This document shows, in pieces, positions 1 to 6,834 of a stretch of DNA of 33,454 bases. A program made the translations under genes and the position numbers. How positions within the stretch are numbered: the first letter of the stretch is position 1; each line of letters starts with the position of its first letter. The notes beneath the pieces were generated by a model. The model worked only from the letters and a program-made list of their open reading frames with translations, was not told where the DNA came from and ran no database searches. Source of the stretch: Gammaproteobacteria bacterium (GTDB taxonomy: Bacteria > Pseudomonadota > Gammaproteobacteria > SZUA-229); contig JABDRN010000079.1 of the NCBI GenBank assembly GCA_013041745.1, positions 1 through 33,454 on the forward strand, in the 5' to 3' direction.

Positions 1-233
1 TTGCAGATGCTTACGAGATCCTGATGCATGATGTGCTCACCGGTGATGGCACACTGTTCTCACGTGCCGACGAGGTGGAAACATCATGGCAGATCGTCGA
101 ACCGATACTCGACGCCTGGGAGAACCGTGTTTCGATAGAGCGCTACCGTGCAGGTACCTGGGATATTCCGGCAATGGATGAACTGACAAAAGACTGTGTC
201 GGTGGCTGGCATAAACCAAGCCTTTATAAATAA
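1..233 (+). CDS. zwf: Glucose-6-phosphate 1-dehydrogenase, C-terminal end (partial)
   Basis: This is the tail of a reading frame that enters from the left edge; the first complete codon starts at base 3. The visible 77 or so residues contain ADAYEILMHDVLTGDGTLF followed by a segment with SWQIVEPILDAW and a C-terminal Tyr-Lys. This is the typical end of bacterial glucose-6-phosphate dehydrogenase. The enzyme oxidises glucose-6-phosphate to 6-phosphogluconolactone with reduction of NADP+ in the cytoplasm. The next gene, 17 bases downstream on the same strand, is the lactonase that uses this product, which supports both calls and suggests a zwf-pgl operon. The N-terminal NADP-binding and catalytic parts lie outside the window, so intactness cannot be judged. 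Confidence 0.93.
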   Translation, partial: ADAYEILMHDVLTGDGTLFSRADEVETSWQIVEPILDAWENRVSIERYRAGTWDIPAMDELTKDCVGGWHKPSLYK

Positions 234-250
234 TTACCGAGAGAATATTC

Positions 251-964
251 ATGGCTGCTTCTGCAATAGGTGATTCCGCTTCAGGATGCTTCACTCCAGA
301 GAATACTCGTGTGTTTAAGGATGCAGAAACAGTCGCACAAGCGGCAGCAGATTATGTTTTCGAGCAAATAAATAAATGTGTTACAGAAAAAGGGCAGTGC
401 CATGTCGTACTGCCTGGCGGAACCACACCTGCACGCTGTCTTGAACTGCTGGCGAATAAACCATTACCATGGGCGGCTATCCACTGGTACCCGGGTGATG
501 AACGCTGCTATCCAGTCGGGCATGCTGAACGTAATGACACGATGATTTTCGATAAGTTACTTTCCAGTCAGCCAGGCTTGAACAAAAACTTTCATCCTAT
601 ACCTGCAGAACTCGGGCCAGAGCAGGGTGCTGAAGACTATGCCGCAATACTCGATGCAACCGATGGTATGGATGTCGTGGTACTGGGCATGGGTGAAGAC
701 GGACATACCGCAAGCCTGTTTCCGAATAACATCGCATTGCACAACAGCAATAGCGCAGTACCAGTATATAATTCACCAAAACCGCCAGATGAGCGTGTCT
801 CTATCGGTCTAAATACTTTAAAGAATTCTGCAGAGTGTATCGTTGTAGCCACTGGTGAAGGCAAGCGTGATGCACTGCAAAAATTAAGGCAGGGTGAAAC
901 TCTCCCGGTCGGGCTGGTAGAACCGGATGTCTGGTTTGTTGATGAAGACGCTGTTCGGTTTTAG
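251..964 (+). CDS. pgl: 6-phosphogluconolactonase
   Basis: The 237-residue product has the normal length of the DevB/Pgl family. It hydrolyses 6-phosphogluconolactone to 6-phosphogluconate in the oxidative pentose phosphate or Entner-Doudoroff route. Family motifs are visible: VVLPGGTTPARCLELL near residue 53, WYPGDERCYP near residue 78 followed by ERNDTMI, and GMGEDGHTASLFPN near residue 146, which is the active-site loop. There is no signal peptide, so the enzyme is cytosolic. The ATG at 251 lies 17 bases after the zwf stop with a GAGA-like ribosome site, consistent with cotranscription. No terminator is evident downstream. About 260 bases without a recognisable gene follow. Confidence 0.94.
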   Translation: MAASAIGDSASGCFTPENTRVFKDAETVAQAAADYVFEQINKCVTEKGQCHVVLPGGTTPARCLELLANKPLPWAAIHWYPGDERCYPVGHAERNDTMIFDKLLSSQPGLNKNFHPIPAELGPEQGAEDYAAILDATDGMDVVVLGMGEDGHTASLFPNNIALHNSNSAVPVYNSPKPPDERVSIGLNTLKNSAECIVVATGEGKRDALQKLRQGETLPVGLVEPDVWFVDEDAVRF

Positions 965-1226
965 TTGTGGTATTGAGAATGCAATGTTTCCTGGTGATGA
1001 GTTTTATTTTTCAGTATTTCTATGCAAATATCCCTATACCTTTGTTTTCATTGCAATTATACGCTACGGGGTATCATGCTGAGGAGCCTGTGTTTCTCGG
1101 CTAGGCCAGCTGTTTACAGTGACGTATATAGACCACATACTATAACCCTATATTTGTCAGTATTTTAAAATCAGTATTTATGAATAATAATGGGGCAATG
1201 AAATAATATATCAGGAGTCAAAGAAT

Positions 1227-1469
1227 ATGACAGAAAATCAAGATCAGAAATACGCTCATTATAGAAAAATGGCATGGATCATCTATGCACTGACAAGCAT
1301 CGTCCTTATGGCTGTATTAGTACTATTTGTCGCTCAGGACAATGAAGAAAGGTTTTTCTTTGGATTGATGACTCCTGCAGCTTTTTATGTTTTTCGCCCA
1401 ACCGAGAAGTACATGAGTAAGCTTATCCTCAAGTATACCGGTGTTTCTAAACCGGCAGAGCAGGAATGA
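1227..1469 (+). CDS. Small predicted membrane protein
   Basis: This is an 80-residue hypothetical protein. I do not recognise a family. A hydrophilic N-terminus with several Lys, Gln and His residues is followed by a strong hydrophobic segment at about residues 14-36 (MAWIIYALTSIVLMAVLVLFVA). A weaker second segment lies at about 43-57 (FFFGLMTPAAFYVF), giving a likely two-helix hairpin in the inner membrane. The C-terminus is charged. The start is supported by a good AGGAG ribosome site about 11 bases upstream of the ATG. The gene stands alone between pgl and an acetyltransferase, about 260 bases from the former, so it probably has its own promoter. Context gives no clear function. Confidence 0.6.
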   Translation: MTENQDQKYAHYRKMAWIIYALTSIVLMAVLVLFVAQDNEERFFFGLMTPAAFYVFRPTEKYMSKLILKYTGVSKPAEQE

Positions 1470-1561
1470 GTTGCCACTTAATTTATATTTCATTCAAGCC
1501 TTGTCCTGTCTTCGTTATGATTTCTTAACTCTACGGTGATTATTTTTCCAGAACTGTCTGT

Positions 1562-2098
1562 ATGCTCAAATTGTTAGAAGATGAGTGTTCATACCAAACA
1601 CAAAGGTTAACCGTTCTTGGCTATGCCAAGTATATGAATAAAGCCGATTTACCTGGTCAAGTTTTAAATATCATGACTCCCAGGGTGACGCAGGCTTTGC
1701 CCTCAGGTTGGCAAGATATAAATACAACATCAGATGCTGATAATTGGCTAAAAAGCGTAGATGAGGAGTGCAGCTTTCTTTTAGTACAGCTCAGCGATAC
1801 GCAAGAGATTATTGGATTCGTTTTTCTATATGAGCCATCCAGTATTGTATTTCCGATTGATGTTCGAATTGGCTATTTATTGAATGAAAGATATTGGGGC
1901 GCTGGAATCGCCAGTGAACTGATCAAAGGATTTCTCACCTGGTGTAATAGCTATGGAGCAATAAAATCCATCACTGGTGGTGTTGAGGCTGATAATATCG
2001 GTTCTATCAAGGTGCTTGAAAAAAATGGTTTTGTTCAAATAGAGTCAAATGAAGAAGGTGCTGTATTTTATGTATATAACTCTGAGCGGAATGGTTAA
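1562..2098 (+). CDS. GNAT-family N-acetyltransferase (RimJ/RimL-like)
   Basis: The 178-residue protein has the layout of a RimJ/RimL-type GNAT acetyltransferase, which moves an acetyl group from acetyl-CoA to an amine. The central strand segment ends in DVRIGYLLNERYWGAGIASE (about residues 100-119). This contains the acetyl-CoA pyrophosphate-binding pattern, here G-A-G-I-A rather than the usual Q/R-x-x-G-x-G/A. Near the C-terminus, GGVEADNIGSIKVLEKNGF (about 138-157) is the typical motif B of this subfamily, with the Asn-x-x-Ser followed by a Lys-Asn-Gly-Phe turn. The substrate cannot be predicted; a protein N-terminus or a small amine are both possible. No strong ribosome site precedes the ATG, so the exact start is less secure. 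Confidence 0.78.
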   Translation: MLKLLEDECSYQTQRLTVLGYAKYMNKADLPGQVLNIMTPRVTQALPSGWQDINTTSDADNWLKSVDEECSFLLVQLSDTQEIIGFVFLYEPSSIVFPIDVRIGYLLNERYWGAGIASELIKGFLTWCNSYGAIKSITGGVEADNIGSIKVLEKNGFVQIESNEEGAVFYVYNSERNG

Positions 2099-2151
2099 AT
2101 CAATGAGCTATAAATTTTCTTATCATACATGTTGAGACAGGCACCGAATAA

Positions 2152-2478
2152 TTGAAGCTGATATACAGAGCAAAAGACATAACAGAAGCTCACATAATCT
2201 CTGGTCTGCTCAAGTCTAAAGGCGTAGAAGCATATGTTGGTGGACACTATCTGCAAGGTGGCGTAGGTGACCTGGCAGCAATGGACTTTGCTACCATCAG
2301 TGTTGCCGATGCTGATGCAGATACCGCAATATCGATCATAGCCGAATATGAATCATCAACGAGCTGCAAATCAGAAAAAGGTAATGATAAAAGTATATTT
2401 ACTATGACACTAATAGTTATAGTATTAACAGTCATCATGATGTTATTGTTGGCAATATCGTTCAGCGATTACAGCTAA
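2152..2478 (+). CDS. DUF2007-like protein with C-terminal membrane anchor
   Basis: This 108-residue protein begins with TTG. The first 65 residues (MKLIYRAKDITEAHIISGLL, then a Gly-Val-Glu-Ala-Tyr-Val turn, YLQGGVGDL and a later ISVADADADTAISII) match the small alpha/beta fold called DUF2007, a putative prokaryotic signal-transducing domain. It is followed by a polar linker and one hydrophobic segment at about residues 81-103 that should anchor it in the inner membrane. The biochemical role of this family is not established. The TTG start is chosen because the conserved domain begins directly at that codon and no nearby ATG would retain it. It lies about 50 bases after the acetyltransferase, so cotranscription is possible. 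Confidence 0.72.
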   Translation: MKLIYRAKDITEAHIISGLLKSKGVEAYVGGHYLQGGVGDLAAMDFATISVADADADTAISIIAEYESSTSCKSEKGNDKSIFTMTLIVIVLTVIMMLLLAISFSDYS

Positions 2479-2702
2479 GGTATATAACTATTTTTAAGTT
2501 TACTGGTACTGATTTCACCAGGTTGCTTAATCACATTGAAGAGATGATCAGTCCTGAATAGCAGAGTATGCATTAAGACATTACTCGGATATGAAATACC
2601 ACAGGGTAGTGCCTCAAGTTACAATCTGGATCATGTGAAGAGATGTTCGGTAATGTATAGAGTTATAGGAAAGTTTCAAATATCATAGATAATTGTCTAG
2701 CG

Positions 2703-3653
2703 ATGAAAAAAATAGCAGTTCAAATTTCTCCCGAGGCAAAATCAGCCTACTTTAAAGATTACATCCAGGTCGCTAAACAGGAACTGCAGCAAGTCATGAC
2801 TGTGTCAGATATTGAACTTCGCCAGACGGGAGCGCTGGAGTTCTTCGAACTTGATTGTGAACAGGCAGATATATCCCCTCTGCTGCGTCTATCATTTGTA
2901 CAGGGCTTGTATTCGACCGAGGGTAAGGCGCTTTTTCCGATTGATAAACTCGCTGGTTTTCGCCTGCATGATGATTTTGTCTTTGGTTCTAAATACCGGG
3001 GCAAAACCAATGAACGTCTTACCCAGATGCTGATCAACGTAGGCTTGTCTGCTATCGGTGGTGATAAGGGTAAGCGCTTAAAGCTACTGGATCCCATGTG
3101 TGGCCGTGCGACAACGTTGCTATGGGCCATGCGCTATGGCATTACTGCCAGGGGTATAGAACAGGATGCCAAAGCTATAGCAGATATCCGTCAGAGCCTG
3201 AAGAAATGGAGCAAGATTCACCGGCAAAAACACAAGGTGATGGAGGGTTTTATCGGTAAGCCGAACAAGAGAGCTGCTGGTAAATTTCTTGATTTCAGTG
3301 CGGAAGACACGAGCATGCGTGTTGTAGTAGGCAATGCTCGCGAGGCAGATAAGATATTTAAAAAAGAAAAGTTTGACCTGCTGGTAAGTGACCTGCCTTA
3401 TGGTGTGCAGCATTTCACTACGGATAAAACCCGAAATCCAATAGCAGTTATCAGCGACAGCGTTGCTGCCTGGAAGAACTGCCTGAAAAGCGGTGGAGCG
3501 ATTGTCCTGGCATTCAATAGCTACATTCCAAAACGGTCAGTACTGATACAAACCTTTGAGCAGGGCGGTTTTGAAGCACTGGCATTTTCAGCAGCACACC
3601 GCATGAGTGAATCTATTGTCCGCGATGTGGTCGTATTCAAAGTTTCACATTAA
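2703..3653 (+). CDS. Putative class I SAM-dependent methyltransferase (Trm11/RlmKL-like)
   Basis: The 316-residue protein has an N-terminal region of about 120 residues that ends in KYRGKTNERLTQMLINVGL, a segment often seen before the catalytic domain of Trm11/RlmKL-like RNA methyltransferases. The SAM-binding motif I is LLDPMCGRATTLL (residues 128-140). The catalytic motif IV is SDLPYG (229-234), the N/D-P-P-Y/F-like signature of enzymes that methylate exocyclic amino groups of guanine or adenine. A tRNA or rRNA target is the most likely reading, but the specific base is not predictable. No canonical THUMP domain is obvious, although the N-terminus could hold a diverged one. The gene stands between small accessory genes and shows no operon partner with a related role. 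Confidence 0.78.
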   Translation: MKKIAVQISPEAKSAYFKDYIQVAKQELQQVMTVSDIELRQTGALEFFELDCEQADISPLLRLSFVQGLYSTEGKALFPIDKLAGFRLHDDFVFGSKYRGKTNERLTQMLINVGLSAIGGDKGKRLKLLDPMCGRATTLLWAMRYGITARGIEQDAKAIADIRQSLKKWSKIHRQKHKVMEGFIGKPNKRAAGKFLDFSAEDTSMRVVVGNAREADKIFKKEKFDLLVSDLPYGVQHFTTDKTRNPIAVISDSVAAWKNCLKSGGAIVLAFNSYIPKRSVLIQTFEQGGFEALAFSAAHRMSESIVRDVVVFKVSH

Positions 3654-3690
3654 TTCTTTAAGACATAATAATTATAGAGTTATACAACAA

Positions 3691-4371
3691 ATGAATAATG
3701 ATTACCTGTTAAACATGGACCTGTCAAAAGTTGCCTGCGTGCGCCCGAATGAAGCACAGTGGGTTAAAAGCACAGCCGATGGCGTTTCCCGCATGCACCT
3801 GGAGCGCGAGGCTGAAGAGTCCGGGCACACCACCAGTTTTGTCCGCTTTGAACCAGGCTCTTATTTTCCATGGCATACACATCCTAAAGGTGAAGAGATC
3901 TATGTGCTGCAAGGCGTTTTTTCTGATGAGAACGGCGATTACCCTGCAGGCAGCTATCTGCGCAATCCACCGGGCTCTTCACATAAACCTTTTACCGAAA
4001 CCGGCTGTACTCTATTCGTAAAACTGGAACAGTTTCAAGCTGATGATACGGCGACAGTCGTGCTGCGACCTGAAGACCAGCAATGGCGGCCGGGGATCGG
4101 TAAGCTGAAAGTGCTGCCGTTGCATGCGCATCATACTGAGAGTACTGCACTGGTGTTATGGCCAGAGAATGAAGTTTTTCAGCCACATACTCACTGGGGC
4201 GGTGAAGAGATAGTGGTTATTCGAGGCAGGTTTATCGATGAGTATGGTGAGTATCCTGGCGGCAGCTGGATCCGCAGTCCACACATGAGTAAGCATTTCC
4301 CCCGAGTCGAGGAAGAGACGCTGATCATGGTAAAAGTAGGGCATCTCGATAAAGAGTCAGCTGACCGGTAG
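3691..4371 (+). CDS. Double-cupin protein (ChrR-like cupin domains)
   Basis: From the chosen ATG the product is 226 residues with two tandem cupin repeats. The first has HTHPKGEEIYVLQG and the second HTHWGGEEIVVIRG. Each carries the His-x-His and Glu metal ligands and a later His (SSHK and MSKHFP), so both sites look able to bind a metal. The repeat pattern with DYPAGSYLRNPPGSSH and EYPGGSWIRSPHMSKH resembles the cupin domain of ChrR-type anti-sigma factors, but there is no N-terminal zinc anti-sigma domain and no sigma factor next to it. It may be a dioxygenase-like or sensing protein. A longer frame opens at 3607, but that start lies inside the preceding gene. The ATG at 3691 follows the intergenic gap and matches the domain start. 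Confidence 0.8.
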   Translation: MNNDYLLNMDLSKVACVRPNEAQWVKSTADGVSRMHLEREAEESGHTTSFVRFEPGSYFPWHTHPKGEEIYVLQGVFSDENGDYPAGSYLRNPPGSSHKPFTETGCTLFVKLEQFQADDTATVVLRPEDQQWRPGIGKLKVLPLHAHHTESTALVLWPENEVFQPHTHWGGEEIVVIRGRFIDEYGEYPGGSWIRSPHMSKHFPRVEEETLIMVKVGHLDKESADR

Positions 4372-4474
4372 TCGTGTAGATCTGATAGACTCCGCATTCC
4401 CTGGAAGCAGCAACTACTGTATATTCCGATATAGATAATACTCAAAGATATAATATAATCAGAGGCGAATTAGC

Positions 4475-4768
4475 ATGAGTGAAGAAGCAGTCGTGGCCAG
4501 AAAAGGACCGTATGGTGTCGTTGTTGAGAAAGGTAAAACCTACAACTGGTGTGCCTGTGGTCTCAGTAAATCTCAACCCTTCTGTGATGGCTCGCATCAG
4601 GGGACGGAGTTCGAACCGGTCAGGTTTGTCGCTGAAGACAAAGTGATGGTTGCTTTCTGTGGCTGCAAACAATCACGATACAAGCCGTTCTGTGATGATT
4701 CTCATATTGCTATCGTAGAAGAGCCCAAAGATGATGATGAGTCGATACAGGGTGAAAGAATAATTTAA
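4475..4768 (+). CDS. Double CDGSH iron-sulfur domain protein
   Basis: The 97-residue protein contains two CDGSH-type [2Fe-2S] motifs. The first is [16 protein letters not shown], with Cys26, Cys28, Cys37 and His41. The second is [16 protein letters not shown], with Cys62, Cys64, Cys73 and His77, where Gly of CDGSH is replaced by Asp. Three Cys and one His per motif are retained, so two clusters should form. Proteins of this family act as small cytosolic electron or cluster carriers; here the partner is unknown. The tail is acidic. It sits between the double cupin and cysC on the same strand, with 50-100 base gaps. A sulfur or redox role would suit the genome context, but that is inference. 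Confidence 0.88.
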   Translation: MSEEAVVARKGPYGVVVEKGKTYNWCACGLSKSQPFCDGSHQGTEFEPVRFVAEDKVMVAFCGCKQSRYKPFCDDSHIAIVEEPKDDDESIQGERII

Positions 4769-4827
4769 GTGAACCGTTTGTTCACGAGTTACAACTGTGC
4801 AATAGCTGATATAGATGAGATGCGATA

Positions 4828-5487
4828 ATGAATAATGATACAAATGTTACCTGGCATGAACAGAGTGTTTCCAGGGAGATGCGGGAAAACAGCAATGGCC
4901 ATAAAGGCTGTGTTATCTGGTTTACCGGTTTAAGCGGTTCAGGTAAGAGTACGGTGGCAAACACACTTGACCATCTGCTGCATCAGAAGGGGCTGCGAAG
5001 TGTCGTACTTGATGGTGATAATGTCCGTCATGGCCTCAATGCTGGGCCTGGAATGTTGCGTAATACGCATGGTGATGAGTTCTCACAACGATTTGGACTG
5101 GGTTTCTCTGCGATAGACAGAGAAGAGAATATTCGGCGAATCGGAGCAGTTGCAGAGATCTTTGCACAGACAGGCATCATCGCATTGACCGCTTTCATCA
5201 GTCCTTACCGTGTCGATCGCGATAAAGTACGAAATGCTTTGCAGCCTGGCGAGTTTATCGAGGTATTTGTTGATGCGCCTATAGAAGTCTGTGAGCAGCG
5301 AGATCCAAAAGGTCTCTATAAAAAAGCCAGGGCAGGTGAGATAAAAGGTTTTACCGGTATCGATGATCCATATGAAGAGCCGCTATCAGCAGAACTGGTG
5401 CTGCAGGCAGCTGAAAAAACGCCCGATATACTAGCGAACGAGATCGTCTCTTATCTTAAGAGTAAGAATATTATATCTGCAGGCTGA
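4828..5487 (+). CDS. cysC: Adenylylsulfate (APS) kinase
   Basis: The 219-residue enzyme phosphorylates adenosine 5'-phosphosulfate to PAPS with ATP. The P-loop is GLSGSGKS (residues 34-41), followed by LDGDNVRHGLN (61-71), ENIRRIGAVAEIF (100-112), the active-site FISPYR with Ser125, and RDPKGLYKKARAGEIKGFTG (158-177), all characteristic. Compared with the E. coli protein there is an insertion of about 17 residues after DGDNVRHGLN (about 72-88), just before LGFSAIDREENIRR. This accounts for most of the extra length. No sulfate adenylyltransferase domain is fused and none of its usual partners is adjacent. In a sulfur oxidiser that handles APS the enzyme could serve assimilation or sulfonation. 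A strong hairpin terminator follows the gene. Confidence 0.94.
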   Translation: MNNDTNVTWHEQSVSREMRENSNGHKGCVIWFTGLSGSGKSTVANTLDHLLHQKGLRSVVLDGDNVRHGLNAGPGMLRNTHGDEFSQRFGLGFSAIDREENIRRIGAVAEIFAQTGIIALTAFISPYRVDRDKVRNALQPGEFIEVFVDAPIEVCEQRDPKGLYKKARAGEIKGFTGIDDPYEEPLSAELVLQAAEKTPDILANEIVSYLKSKNIISAG

Positions 5488-5506
5488 AAAGCGTCGATGC
5501 TCTAAT

Positions 5507-5540
5507 AAAAAAAGCGCCGACATCGACGGGCGCTTTTTAT
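5507..5540. terminator. Bidirectional intrinsic terminator between cysC and the GPWNN-repeat gene
   Basis: The arms AAAAAGCGCC (5509-5518) and GGCGCTTTTT (5529-5538) pair perfectly around a 10-base loop. There is an A tract on the left and a T tract on the right. This gives a GC stem followed by a U run in both directions, so it can end transcription of cysC (plus) and of the convergent gene at 5563-6162 (minus). Confidence 0.9.
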
Positions 5541-5562
5541 TAAATAGATGTGTCAGGAAACA

Positions 5563-6162
5563 TTACCAGCTCCACCCGCCACCATTGCCCCATGGGCTCA
5601 AACCCGATCGGTTATTGTTCCAGGGTACGCTGAAACTCGAGGCATTATTATTCCATGGGCCGGTAAAACTTGGACCGCCGTTACGGCCACCCCAGGGTCC
5701 GCTGAAGCCTGAACCCCGGTTATTCCATGGTCCATAGAAACCTGTTCGGCGGTTGTTCCATGGACCATAACTGGATCCACGATAGTATGGTCGAGTACCG
5801 TAAGCGTTAGGCATCTGATTCTGGTAATAACCACCGTACGCCGGTTGTTGTAAAGCTGGTTGTGCAGCTGGTTGTGCAGGTTGAATAGCAGTATTCTGCG
5901 CTGCATTCGAAATGGCTGTCTGCTGATTTACCTTGGCTTCAGTATTTTGAGCAGGCTGTGTTTGATTTTGTTCTGTGCTGCGTTCATCACCCAAACCGGA
6001 AAGTTGCTGGTCGATGTCCAGTGGCGGGAAATCACCGTATCCCTTGTTATATCCACCGTAGGGCTGCTTTTGAGACCAGTCGGCGTAACTGCTGGTTGTA
6101 TATAAGGCCGTCGTTAGATATCCCGCTATTTGCAGGCCTTTTATAACTGATCTTCTATTCAT
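5563..6162 (-). CDS. Tat-exported Gly/Trp/Asn-rich repeat protein; possible sulfur-globule-type envelope protein
   Basis: From the ATG at 6162 the protein has 199 residues. It begins with MNRRSVIKG and a hydrophobic stretch to TTSSYA, a twin-arginine signal peptide with a likely cleavage before DWSQ. The middle (about 55-105) is rich in Gln, Ala, Pro and Asn and looks disordered. The C-terminal third has about six repeats built on GPWNN or close variants (GPWGG, VPWNN, SPWGN) spaced 10-13 residues apart and mixed with Gly, Phe and Tyr. It ends in GGGWSW. Low-complexity Gly/aromatic-rich exported proteins coat sulfur globules in purple sulfur bacteria and related organisms, so this is a reasonable candidate in a Dsr genome. 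Those known proteins normally use Sec signals, so the assignment is tentative. A GTG at 6171 is an alternative start. Confidence 0.75.
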   Translation of the reverse strand: MNRRSVIKGLQIAGYLTTALYTTSSYADWSQKQPYGGYNKGYGDFPPLDIDQQLSGLGDERSTEQNQTQPAQNTEAKVNQQTAISNAAQNTAIQPAQPAAQPALQQPAYGGYYQNQMPNAYGTRPYYRGSSYGPWNNRRTGFYGPWNNRGSGFSGPWGGRNGGPSFTGPWNNNASSFSVPWNNNRSGLSPWGNGGGWSW

Positions 6163-6380
6163 TCGCACCACTCAAGGAAAGCTGTATATCGTGCTATAAC
6201 ATTAGCACAACTCGCCCTGCAATCAATAGAATTAGTCTTGATTGCTTTTAGCGTACCGTTTTACTATTTATTCAATCTCTCTGAATGTGTAATCCTTATC
6301 GGTGCTACAGTAGGAGCTTATAAGTGGCTTCTCTGACAGCTGTGCTCAACAGTCATACCTATCAGAGAAGTTCAGCTTAT

Positions 6381-6674
6381 TTATTCAGCGATAATACAGA
6401 TCTTGTTGATCGCTGCTTCTGCCTGTAACCAGTCTTCTGTCGGGTTAACAGTTTCTGATGTGCGGTTAAGTGAGATGTAATAAGCCGCTTCACAGATCAT
6501 CTTGTGATGCTGTTCATGTGTGACTTTTATTTTTGCTTGACCGGCAGATGATTTTTTTGCCGGAGTTTTCTTAACTGCCGCTTTCTTGACTGCTGCTTTC
6601 TTAACTGCTTTCTTTTTTACAGCCTTTTTTTTCACTGTTTTTTTCTTGACTGCTTTCTTTTTAGTTGTTGCCAT
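6381..6674 (-). CDS. Lysine-rich histone-H1-like protein with DUF2934-like C-terminal domain
   Basis: The 97-residue protein has two parts. Residues 1-45 are almost entirely Lys, Ala and Val in repeats such as KKAVKKK and KKAAVKK, resembling the C-terminal tail of histone H1 and the bacterial HctB/AlgP-type DNA-binding proteins. Residues about 50-97 contain HEQHHKMICEAAYYISLNR and EDWLQAEAAINK, the pattern of the DUF2934 domain (a short helix pair with a D-W-L-x-A-E core). The basic tail should bind nucleic acid; the role of the small domain is unknown. The gene is monocistronic, about 200 bases from its neighbours on both sides. The Lys codons are mostly AAA or AAG in runs, so repeat number could vary between strains. 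Confidence 0.82.
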   Translation of the reverse strand: MATTKKKAVKKKTVKKKAVKKKAVKKAAVKKAAVKKTPAKKSSAGQAKIKVTHEQHHKMICEAAYYISLNRTSETVNPTEDWLQAEAAINKICIIAE

Positions 6675-6834
6675 GAAGGTTCCCCGTTTTATGATGCCCT
6701 GTAATTAAAAAAATCCACTTAATTGTAAAACTATCACCGCAGGCATAACTTGTCTTAAGTCAAAAACTGAAAGTGAGTTTTACCATATTAAAGATTCATC
6801 TTAGCTTAACGTCAGTTGTTGAAATCACCTGGCA

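Noticed and set aside
965-1226. Gene or RNA in the 262-base gap after pgl
   Set aside because: No convincing reading frame, terminator or RNA fold was seen; probably only the promoter region of the small membrane protein gene.
3607-3690. Longer start for the double-cupin protein at 3607
   Set aside because: It would overlap the methyltransferase gene by 47 bases, and the extra 28 residues have no family support; the ATG at 3691 fits the domain start.
6328-6370. Stem CTTCTCTGA with TCAGAGAAG as a terminator after the lysine-rich gene
   Set aside because: The loop is about 25 bases and no U run follows, so it does not qualify as an intrinsic terminator.
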